Source of the DNA: Bacteroidota bacterium
GTDB lineage: Bacteria > Bacteroidota > Ignavibacteria > SZUA-365
Reading direction: 5' to 3'
Length of the DNA: 42,037 bases
Assembly: GCA_014860565.1 (NCBI GenBank)
Contig: JACZJN010000024.1
Span: 1 to 42,037 of the forward strand
How positions within the stretch are numbered: the first letter of the stretch is position 1; the number at the start of each line of letters is the position of its first letter. This document shows, one piece after another, positions 8,934 through 16,425 of the stretch. The notes below the pieces were generated by a model that was given only the letters and a program-made list of their open reading frames with translations, made no database searches and was not told the origin of the DNA. Made by a program: the position numbers and the translations under genes.

Positions 8934-11690
8934 TCAGTCCCGCAACACCACGAGTCGGACGATCATCCGCGTGCGTGGCCCCGCCACCTCCTGCGCGGTG
9001 AGGCAGATGAAGTACTCCCCGGCCACGAGACGGCGGCCCGTGTCGTCTGTACCGTCCCAGCTGTAGGCTTTCGTTTCCGAAACCTGCTCGTCCCAGGTGA
9101 TGATGCGGACCCGGCGGCCCTGCATGTCGAACACCGCGACGCGAACAACGCAGGGCTTGGGCGCGCTGACGGCGATGGTGGTACTGCCGGAGAAGGGATT
9201 CGGATAGGCCGACATCGTGAGGGAATCAAGCGTCGGCGATCCGGGAAGGGGAGGCGCGTCCTGCGTGCCCGGATCGTCCTTGTACAGGATGGTGTCGGCG
9301 TCGAGCACGAGGAAGGCCGTGTAGTCACAGAGGAGGCGGTACTTCACCGCGAGATCCACGATGGCGGCGGTATCGTCCGGAGTCGTGCGGAAGAGCGTGT
9401 TCAGGTTCTCGTTGGCCAGCATGGCGGGGATGATCCGGTCCATCCGCGTGGTGTCGAAGGGCACGTCCATCGATACATGGACGGACCGTACCTCGGCGCT
9501 CCCCTGGATTCGTGCGTGAACGTCGAAGGTCAGGGTGTTCGCGGTCGTGGCAGCGCCGATGAAGAAGCGCGGTTTGTTTCCATCTCCCGGCACGGGGTTC
9601 ACTTCCATCACCTGCCGCGGCTGTCCGGCCCCTGAATCAACGGTCACGGCAACCGACAGCGAGTCCATGGTTGGGAGGGCATAGCGGTTCGTTGACGTGA
9701 TGATGGATATCCACGGATCGGTGTCCAGCTTGTAATGCGATCCGTGAAACGCGTCCGCCACTGTTTTCAGCAGATAACCGCAGCCGAGGTACTCGACCAG
9801 ATCGTCAATAAGGGAGGGAGGGCTGTACATCGATCCGTCGAGCAGGTTGACCGTGTGAATCCGTGGCGTCGCTCCCGCGTAGCGAGCGGCATAGGCCGCC
9901 GTCCATGCCTGCGCGTCCGTCTTTTCGAACAGGGAGTCCGTATTGCTCAGCACAATCGTCTGGTCGAAGCCTTCCTGTTCGAACGTCACCCGGACACTGT
10001 CGAGGAGAGCGGTGAGAAGCTGCTCGCGCGTGAACGCGTTCAGCCCGAGCAGCGGGACGTTGATGGCGGTCTTCTGCGCAGCGTCGTCCCGGAATTCCCA
10101 CAGGGCGCTGACCACCAGCAGGCCGTTGGCGATTCTCTTGGAGATGACGTACGGCCTCCCCTGGTCGTCGGAGACCTCGACTTTCACGGAGGGATCCGGC
10201 CGGTAGGTCAGGTAATTGAAGTTGTAGTGCAGGAAGGTCTCCGGGAAGAATCTCCCGATGTTGCCCTGCCTGTTGCTGTGCAGGGTGAGATTCGCTTCCT
10301 TGATCCTCGTTACTGACAATTCGGGAATGTAGTGACTGCCGATCCGTTCCTTTCCGACCCGGTTGTAATCGAAGTAGGTGAGAAATCTTCCGCCCTGGAC
10401 GAAAAAGCTGTCGAGTCGCGAAATGATCTCCTCGAAATGATCGGCCGTGTTGCCGGCGGCCTCCGAACCCTGTTCATACGCCGCGATGACACCCGCGGAG
10501 CGGAAGTCCTGCAGAGCGGAGGGCAGATCGCGGTATTCACCATGCGTCGCGTAGTCGTCCAGGCCGGGGAACTGCCAGCAAGTGACGGCGAGCTTATCGC
10601 AGTACAGGACATGCGGAAGAACTTCCGCAGCAATCTCCCGGCCCCAGTCGCTGGTCGCGAACGATGCAACCAGGGCATTGATGCTGTCTGCCCGTCCCGG
10701 CATCCACCCCGGCTGCACGGGAAGCACCATGTGCGCGCCGGCGACCAGGAGCCGGATGCTGTCCTGGGGTCTCGCGGCGGAGCGCAGGAGTTGCTTCAAC
10801 GGTGGAAGCAGGGTCGTGTAGTTCTTGCCATGGGCACCGCTCAGGTCGAGACCCACGAGAAGGCGCCTGGCGGTGGAATCGACGGTCAGGTGAAAGAGCG
10901 CTCCGGGGTCGAAACCGAACTGGAAATATGTCCCGTCGTTGGGCGGTCTCGAGGTGGTGAAGTAGTACCCGCCCGGGAATTGCATGGTGAACCCGAGGGT
11001 GAGTCCCGTCAGTTCCGATATATCGACGAGATCCATGGCTTTATACGAACTGCCCGCGGAATCCTTCCAGTCCCCGAACGGCTGCATGGGGAGTTCCGCG
11101 ATGGTCGGTTCGCCCCACACCTTCTCCGCCACCTTGAACAGAATGTGCAGCGGCTTCATTTCGGCGTTGTTATTCAGGAGCATCTTGAGCGGCAGTTCCG
11201 CCGCCGCGGTGTTCCCCACCCAGAGCGTCGGCGTGATGAACACGAGCTTGAGCTTCCGCGTCGAGCCCGACGTGAGCGGGTACACATGTAGTTCGAAGGT
11301 GGTGCCCGCTTTCGCGAGGAAAGCCGGGTCGCGATGGCTCTGGACGATGCTGTCGTAGACGGCGCGTGCGGACCAAGTGCTCAGGATCCTGCCGCGCACG
11401 CAGATGTTGTTGATCCACAGCCAGAGATCATTCACGACGGCGTTGGCCGGTAGGCGGAACCGGTGGTCGACTTCCACCTCCGGCGAATCGCCGAATTGCC
11501 TATGGTCGCCGTAGGTCAGGATGAGCGTTTGCTCAACGTAGGCGCCGTGCGGTTCGACGATGAGCGTCGCGTCGTCGATGTACCCTGGTTTCGTTCCGTA
11601 ATCGCTGGTCCGTGTGCTGAGCTGCGCCCGCAGCGTCGTCGCGAGAAGCAGCAGCAATGCAGATGTCAATAACGGACGCAGTGCCTTCAT
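8934..11690 (-). CDS. Secreted VIT-domain / VWA-like protein with FlgD-like T9SS C-terminus
   Basis: 918 residues from the ATG at 11690. GGAGG lies just upstream (11696-11700), which favours this ATG over the in-frame GTG at 11696. Signal peptide MKALRPLLTSALLLLLATTL, cleaved near RAQ-LS. Residues about 30-190 form a VIT (vault/inter-alpha-trypsin) domain, seen in VDHRFRLPANAVVNDLWLWI, ARAVYDSIV and RDPAFLAKAG. A VWA-like region follows (LLVGLDLSGAHGKNYTTLL), but its metal site reads DLSGA instead of DxSxS, so metal binding is doubtful. The end (last 95 residues) has YPNPFSGSTTI and a FlgD-like YSWDGTDDTGRRLVAGEYF strand turn, as in T9SS sorting domains. By family knowledge VIT-VWA proteins are extracellular or surface proteins involved in binding. 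The role here is unknown. Confidence 0.85.
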   Translation of the reverse strand: MKALRPLLTSALLLLLATTLRAQLSTRTSDYGTKPGYIDDATLIVEPHGAYVEQTLILTYGDHRQFGDSPEVEVDHRFRLPANAVVNDLWLWINNICVRGRILSTWSARAVYDSIVQSHRDPAFLAKAGTTFELHVYPLTSGSTRKLKLVFITPTLWVGNTAAAELPLKMLLNNNAEMKPLHILFKVAEKVWGEPTIAELPMQPFGDWKDSAGSSYKAMDLVDISELTGLTLGFTMQFPGGYYFTTSRPPNDGTYFQFGFDPGALFHLTVDSTARRLLVGLDLSGAHGKNYTTLLPPLKQLLRSAARPQDSIRLLVAGAHMVLPVQPGWMPGRADSINALVASFATSDWGREIAAEVLPHVLYCDKLAVTCWQFPGLDDYATHGEYRDLPSALQDFRSAGVIAAYEQGSEAAGNTADHFEEIISRLDSFFVQGGRFLTYFDYNRVGKERIGSHYIPELSVTRIKEANLTLHSNRQGNIGRFFPETFLHYNFNYLTYRPDPSVKVEVSDDQGRPYVISKRIANGLLVVSALWEFRDDAAQKTAINVPLLGLNAFTREQLLTALLDSVRVTFEQEGFDQTIVLSNTDSLFEKTDAQAWTAAYAARYAGATPRIHTVNLLDGSMYSPPSLIDDLVEYLGCGYLLKTVADAFHGSHYKLDTDPWISIITSTNRYALPTMDSLSVAVTVDSGAGQPRQVMEVNPVPGDGNKPRFFIGAATTANTLTFDVHARIQGSAEVRSVHVSMDVPFDTTRMDRIIPAMLANENLNTLFRTTPDDTAAIVDLAVKYRLLCDYTAFLVLDADTILYKDDPGTQDAPPLPGSPTLDSLTMSAYPNPFSGSTTIAVSAPKPCVVRVAVFDMQGRRVRIITWDEQVSETKAYSWDGTDDTGRRLVAGEYFICLTAQEVAGPRTRMIVRLVVLRD

Positions 11691-11829
11691 CTTCACCTCC
11701 GAAATGTATGAACGATTTCCTCCGCTGCTCTCCGGGGAATCGGGGGCGCGTCTTCGTCCATAGCTGCCACGTCTCCCGGACGCAGACAGGACACATGAAG
11801 CGCGAGGAAATTCCCATTTTGCACTTCGC

Positions 11830-11871
11830 CATCAAAAGAAAATCGGCAAATCTCTTTCGAAATCTGCCGAT
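11830..11871 (-). terminator. Terminator downstream of tRNA-Glu
   Basis: On the minus strand ATCGGCA pairs with TGCCGAT (11842-11848 with 11865-11871). The stem extends inward with wobble pairs to a GAAA loop and is followed by TTTTCTTTTGAT. It lies 10 bp beyond the 3' end of tRNA-Glu, in the correct direction. The remaining 133 bp up to the VIT gene start hold nothing I recognise. Confidence 0.75.
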
Positions 11872-11880
11872 CATCTTGTT

Positions 11881-11956
11881 TGGTACACCCAACGGGATTC
11901 GAACCCGTGTTTTCACCGTGAAAGGGTGACGACCTAGGCCTCTAGTCGATGGGTGC
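11881..11956 (-). tRNA. tRNA-Glu (anticodon UUC)
   Basis: The minus strand folds into a complete 76-nt cloverleaf. The acceptor stem is GCACCCA with TGGGTGT (the first pair is G-U). The D-arm has GG in its loop (AGAGGCCTA), and the anticodon stem TCACC/GGTGA closes the loop CTTTCAC with anticodon TTC. The variable loop has four bases, and the T-arm is ACGGG-TTCGAAT-CCCGT. Discriminator A and CCA are encoded (11881-11883). UUC reads the Glu codons GAA/GAG. A terminator follows immediately. Confidence 0.97.
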
Positions 11957-12013
11957 CTAGTCTACAAATATAACATCCGGATACTTCTTTGTCAAGAATC
12001 CGCGTCCCCAGTG

Positions 12014-12733
12014 TCAGCGCACCCGTCCGAGCATGCTCTGCATGCGCAGGCGCCATACCATGGTCACGGCTTCGCGTACGATCTTCTTGGACATTTTCGA
12101 AATGCCGACACGTCGGTCCATGAAGATGATCGGGATTTCATGCAGACGGAATCCTTTTTTCCAGGCCTTGAAACTCATTTCGATCTGGAAGGAATAGCCG
12201 TTGCTGCGTACACGATCCAGGTCGATGGCCTTGAGAACCTCGACGCGGAAACATTTGAAGCCGCCCGTGGCGTCGCGGACAGGAAGTCCGGTCACGATGC
12301 GCGTGTACTGGTTGGCGAAGTAGCTGAGCAGCAGGCGCTTCATCGGCCAGTTGATCACGTTCACGCCCTGGATGTACCGGGAACCGAGCACGAGATCATA
12401 CTCCTCAATGGACTCGAGGAAACGGGGAAGAACGTCGGGCGAATGCGAGTGATCCGCGTCCATCTCGAACACATAATCGTATCCCTCCGCGATCGCATAT
12501 TTGAAGCCCGCGAGATATGCCGTCCCCAAACCCATTTTCTTCGCACGCTCGAGGATATGTATGCGCGGGTTTTCCGCCATCATGCGCTTCACCTCTGCGG
12601 CGGTGCCGTCAGGGGAATTGTCGTCGACGACCAGAACTTCCAGACGTTCGTCCTGCCGGAGAATCTCCGGGATGATGGTCTGGACATTCTCCAGTTCGTT
12701 GTAAGTCGGTATGATGACGAGGGCGTGTTTCAT
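12014..12733 (-). CDS. Polyprenol monophosphomannose synthase-like glycosyltransferase (GT2)
   Basis: 239 residues from the ATG at 12733. The open frame extends upstream to 13009 only because the heptanucleotide repeat has no stops. The order of motifs is that of dolichol/polyprenol-phosphate mannose synthases: VIIPTYNELENV at the N-terminus, VVDDNSPDGT (nucleotide binding), EMDADHSHSP (DxD-type metal site), LVLGSRYIQG, and the acceptor region DATGGFKCFR with GYSFQIEM. There is no C-terminal membrane segment, so it is the short, soluble or peripheral type. By family knowledge it moves a sugar from a nucleotide donor (GDP-mannose in characterised members) to a polyprenyl phosphate at the inner membrane. 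Donor specificity is inferred, not shown. It is divergent from the PLD gene at 12973. Confidence 0.9.
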   Translation of the reverse strand: MKHALVIIPTYNELENVQTIIPEILRQDERLEVLVVDDNSPDGTAAEVKRMMAENPRIHILERAKKMGLGTAYLAGFKYAIAEGYDYVFEMDADHSHSPDVLPRFLESIEEYDLVLGSRYIQGVNVINWPMKRLLLSYFANQYTRIVTGLPVRDATGGFKCFRVEVLKAIDLDRVRSNGYSFQIEMSFKAWKKGFRLHEIPIIFMDRRVGISKMSKKIVREAVTMVWRLRMQSMLGRVR

Positions 12734-12810
12734 TCGCTCGGTGTGCTCACGATCCTGCAGTGAGGAAGACAGATTTTGGAATATGCGGAGATTTCGGCAT
12801 TTGTCAAAGT

Positions 12811-12922
12811 CCTGCCTCCTGCATCCTGCCTCCTGCATCCTGCCTCCTGCCTCCTGCATCCTGCATCCTGCCTCCTGCCTCCTGCATCCTGCCTCCTGCC
12901 TCCTGCCTCCTGCCTCCTGCAT
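12811..12922. repeat. Heptanucleotide tandem repeat, 16 units
   Basis: Sixteen contiguous 7-bp units, each CCTGCCT (ten) or CCTGCAT (six), fill 112 bp of the gap between two divergent genes (starts at 12733 and 12973). Because 7 is not a multiple of 3, all frames stay open and give false repeated peptides. Copy number is likely to vary by slippage, and it may alter promoter spacing. Confidence 0.97.
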
Positions 12923-12972
12923 CCCGCAATTTCTTATATTGTCTTTTTCCCCAAATCCGGAAAGGCAGAGGC

Positions 12973-15900
12973 ATGAGGTATTCCGTTTCGATCGCGATCG
13001 TTCTCGCATGTTTCATCAGCGTAACCACCATGCACGCGCAGGTGGCGGGACATGTCGTCATCAGTGAATTCGCGACGCGTGGCGCAGCAGGAAATGCGGT
13101 AGGCGAGTTCGTCGAAATCTATAATCCGACAAACAGTCCCGTGAATATTTCCGGATGGAAACTGGAATACCGTTCGGCATCGGGCTCATCTTACAACGGA
13201 CTGGTTACCGTGTCCGAGGGGACGATGATGCCGCCGAAGTCCTACTTCCTTTTCGCAGGTCCCACCTGGTCTGGAACTCCGTCCGCGGATGCGGCGTGGG
13301 GCGCATCGGGAATGGCCGATAATGGCGGTCTCCGCATCACGACGGCCTCCGGCGCCGAGGTGGATCGCGTGGGCTTCGGAACGGGCAATGACCCGGAAGG
13401 CAGTCCGGCACCGAATCACGGCGACGCGGCCAATGACAATAGCGTCGAACGCAAGGCCTCCGCTTCTTCAACCGCCGCTTCACTCGGCGTGGGTGGTGCG
13501 GAAGAACTGGCGGGAAACGGCTGGGATTCGGACAACAACGCGGCGGACTTTGTCGTGCAGACCGGGGGACGCAATCCGCAAAGTTCGAAGAGCGGGACCG
13601 AGCCGCTGAGCGCGGATGGGTCCGGTACCGCCACGATCTCCGTGGGAACGCTGAAAGCCGGCGACGGCTTTGACATGCCGATCACGTTCACGCCCGACAA
13701 GGACTATCAAATCTCGGCGATGAAAATTGTTCTCCCCGCCGTGTTCGCATGGTCGTCATCCGTCGATGACGCGGAGATCGATGGGAGTCTGCAAGCAGAA
13801 CTTTCCACCAATGGCGACACGCTCATTCTCGAACGACTGATATTCGCCGAGGACGCCGCCACCATCACCGTGCGCAATCTCACCGCGCCGGGAAGCACCG
13901 GCAACTATGTTATAACGATTCTCACGAGTGGGAGCGGGACCTATCTGCCTATTCAGAACCCTCCTGCCGTGTTCGTGCGCGGCGGACCCATCCCTATCGC
14001 CGAAGCGCGGGAAAACAATGCAAGCGGCGTCGCGCTCAAACTGGGACAACTGGTAACCGTCAATGGCATCGTCACCGTGGCCAAGCAGTTCGGCGCCCCG
14101 GCATACATACAAGATCACACCGGCGGTATCGCCGTGTATGATTTCGCGTTCACCGACTCGGTCAGCATCGGCGACGAAGTGACGGTGACCGGCACCATCA
14201 CGCAGTTCAACGGGTTGACGGAAATGGAAAACGTGACCCTCGATGCGAAGCCCTCCACCGGGAACGAGGTCGTTCCCGTCGTCGTCACGATCAGCGACGT
14301 GCTCGGCGACGGACTCGCGGGCAAGGAAGCCTATGAAAGCATGCTCCTGCGCATCAACGGCGTCACGGTGAACACCACGGCGTGGACCGTTACCGGGTCG
14401 GGCACAAACTACAAACTCTCCGACGGCACGAACGAACTCGATGTGCGCGTCGACAACGACGTGCCGTATGCCGGCGCTCCCGCACCGGGCGGCAGCTTCG
14501 ACATTGTCGGCGTGCTGAGCCAGTATAAAAACGCTTCTCCCTATACCGGCGGCTATCAGCTCATGCCGCGCATCTCATCCGATGTCATCGCGACGGGACC
14601 GCGCATTCTCACCACTCCCGAAGAGTGCGAAATCCTTTCCGACCGTATCGATCTCTGCTGGAACACCGCCATCGCAGCCGCGGCGTACGTGCGTTACGGA
14701 ATCACCGACGGCTTCGAACTCGGTGTGGCGGCGGGCACCAGCGCCGGGACCGAGCAGAGCGTTTCCATTACGGGATTACAGCCCGGGACCATCTACCGCG
14801 TCCAGGCATTCTCCGTGGCGGGCGGCGATACGAGCTTTGCGCAATCGATGTACGTGTGCACATCCTCCGCGACTTCCACCGGTACGATGAACGTGTATTT
14901 CAACCGTTCTGTCGACAACAGCCTCTACCCACCGCTGCCCGCGCAGGGCAACGTCGCGCTGGAAAACAAGCTCATGAACCGCATCGACGCTGCGCAGCAT
15001 TCCATCGATCTCTGTTTCTACAGTTTGAGCGGTGCCGTGGGCGACAACATCGCCGACCGCCTGCTCGCCGCGAAGACGCGCGGGGTGAAGATTCGCGCCA
15101 TTTTCGAAACGGACAATGCCAACACGAATGCCATCCGCACGGTGCGCAACAACGTTCCCGCTATCGTCGACAATTTCGATCGCATCAACGCCGGCGTGGG
15201 ACTGATGCACAACAAATTCGTCGTCATCGACGGACGTGACCGCTCGAGCGACACCGACGACTGGGTCATCATGGGGTCGTGGAATCCCACGGATCCCGGG
15301 ACGAATAACGACGCGCAGAACGTGGTGGAGATCCAGGACCAGGCGCTGGCCGTGACGTACACGCGCGAGTTCGAGGAAATGTGGGGCAGCGGCGATGAAA
15401 CGGCGAACAGCAACGTCTCCCGTTTCGGCGCGCGCAAGCTGGACAATACGCCGCATCGCTTCATCATCGGTGGTGTGAATGTCGAATCCTGGTTCAGTCC
15501 CAGCGATCAGACCACCAACGCCATCGTGCAGGCTGCGCGCGGCGCGCGACAGTCCATTTATTTCGCCACGCTCACGTTCACACGCGACGATCTCGGCCGC
15601 ACGATGGTCGACCAGCACAACGCCGGCGTGACCGTCCGCGGTATCATGGACAACAACAGTGATCAGGGCAATGAATATGACTTCCTGCACTCGGGTGGCG
15701 TGGATGTGCTCCTGAAAAAAGGATTCTCCGGTCTTCTGCATCACAAGTACATGATCGTCGACGCGGAAGATACTGCGCCCGATGCCGCCCCCGTCGTGGT
15801 GACCGGATCGCACAACTGGTCCAACTCCGCGGAATTTTCCAACAATGAAAACACGCTCGTCATCCACAGCCGCGACGTCGCCCTGCAATATCTGCAGGAG

Positions 15901-16239
15901 TGGTACAAGCGCTATGTCGAGTCCGGCGGCACCGGTGTGATCGTACTCGGGGTGGACGAGCAGCCCGCCGTGGCGGACTTCTCGCTCGACATCTATCCTT
16001 CGCCCCTGCGCGCGGGCGCGGCGCTCACACTGCGGATCGATGCGGCACGCACCGGCGCGATCAACGTTGCCGTGCATGACATGCTCGGACGTACCGTGCA
16101 GCGTTACGTGACCGATGCGTCGGCCACCGGGAGGCAGCTGTTGATGCTGCCGACGGGTGGTCTCCGCGCCGGGAGCTACATCGTTTCGGCCAGCGACAGC
16201 CGCGGCGGCGTCTCCGCGCAGCGCCTGATCGTCTGGTAG
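12973..16239 (+). CDS. Secreted lamin-tail / OB-fold / phospholipase D-like protein with T9SS-type end
   Basis: 1088 residues from the ATG at 12973. The frame is open further upstream only through the heptanucleotide repeat, and a signal peptide starts here (MRYSVSIAIVLACFISVTTM, cleaved near HAQ-VA). Residues about 25-150 look like a lamin-tail domain (VVISEFATRG, GEFVEIYNPT, ISGWKLEY). Around 350-450 is an OB-fold-like region (LGQLVTVNGIVTVAK). A fibronectin III-like stretch follows, then from about 640 a phospholipase D domain with both HKD motifs: His746-x-Lys748-x4-Asp753 and His923-x-Lys925-x4-Asp930, each followed by a G-S-x-N turn. The end (YPSPLRAGAALTLRI ... LRAGSYIVSAS) is a T9SS-like sorting domain. 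By family knowledge such enzymes cut phosphodiesters in lipids or DNA. Lamin-tail and OB folds are frequent in secreted nucleases, so a nuclease is at least as likely as a lipase. Confidence 0.88.
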   Translation: MRYSVSIAIVLACFISVTTMHAQVAGHVVISEFATRGAAGNAVGEFVEIYNPTNSPVNISGWKLEYRSASGSSYNGLVTVSEGTMMPPKSYFLFAGPTWSGTPSADAAWGASGMADNGGLRITTASGAEVDRVGFGTGNDPEGSPAPNHGDAANDNSVERKASASSTAASLGVGGAEELAGNGWDSDNNAADFVVQTGGRNPQSSKSGTEPLSADGSGTATISVGTLKAGDGFDMPITFTPDKDYQISAMKIVLPAVFAWSSSVDDAEIDGSLQAELSTNGDTLILERLIFAEDAATITVRNLTAPGSTGNYVITILTSGSGTYLPIQNPPAVFVRGGPIPIAEARENNASGVALKLGQLVTVNGIVTVAKQFGAPAYIQDHTGGIAVYDFAFTDSVSIGDEVTVTGTITQFNGLTEMENVTLDAKPSTGNEVVPVVVTISDVLGDGLAGKEAYESMLLRINGVTVNTTAWTVTGSGTNYKLSDGTNELDVRVDNDVPYAGAPAPGGSFDIVGVLSQYKNASPYTGGYQLMPRISSDVIATGPRILTTPEECEILSDRIDLCWNTAIAAAAYVRYGITDGFELGVAAGTSAGTEQSVSITGLQPGTIYRVQAFSVAGGDTSFAQSMYVCTSSATSTGTMNVYFNRSVDNSLYPPLPAQGNVALENKLMNRIDAAQHSIDLCFYSLSGAVGDNIADRLLAAKTRGVKIRAIFETDNANTNAIRTVRNNVPAIVDNFDRINAGVGLMHNKFVVIDGRDRSSDTDDWVIMGSWNPTDPGTNNDAQNVVEIQDQALAVTYTREFEEMWGSGDETANSNVSRFGARKLDNTPHRFIIGGVNVESWFSPSDQTTNAIVQAARGARQSIYFATLTFTRDDLGRTMVDQHNAGVTVRGIMDNNSDQGNEYDFLHSGGVDVLLKKGFSGLLHHKYMIVDAEDTAPDAAPVVVTGSHNWSNSAEFSNNENTLVIHSRDVALQYLQEWYKRYVESGGTGVIVLGVDEQPAVADFSLDIYPSPLRAGAALTLRIDAARTGAINVAVHDMLGRTVQRYVTDASATGRQLLMLPTGGLRAGSYIVSASDSRGGVSAQRLIVW

Positions 16240-16255
16240 CTCGCGCACTCTTCCT

Positions 16256-16278
16256 CCCCTCTCCTTCCAGGAGAGGGG
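16256..16278. repeat. CCCCTCTCCT palindrome, REP-like
   Basis: Perfect 10-bp arms (CCCCTCTCCT and AGGAGAGGGG) around a 3-nt loop, followed by CCGGGGGTGAGG. From general experience this sequence type is widely scattered in bacterial genomes and yields the false peptide LTPGPSPGRRGEE. It lies 17 bp after the PLD gene stop and might also act in termination, but has no T-tract. The rest of the 186-bp gap shows only the ribosome binding site of the next gene. Confidence 0.7.
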
Positions 16279-16425
16279 CCGGGGGTGAGGTCGTCAGGAG
16301 AGTTGTCATGGTCCGTCCCCTGTTTCTCTGAAGGCTCATCCTCCCGGGCCGGGAACCTCATCTGAATCCAGGCGTACTACTGGGTCGGATCGCCTTTGTT
16401 TTCCTTACATTTCTGGAGACCTGTC

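Noticed and set aside
12811-12922. CRISPR array
   Set aside because: Units are 7 bp and contiguous, without spacers. The 36461-36538 array has 18-bp units also without spacers. No cas genes.
12760-12972. Protein extension PPASCIL... before the PLD gene, and the RRQEAG-type peptide before the mannose synthase-like gene
   Set aside because: Both are translations of the heptanucleotide repeat, which is open in every frame; signal peptide and GT start lie after it.
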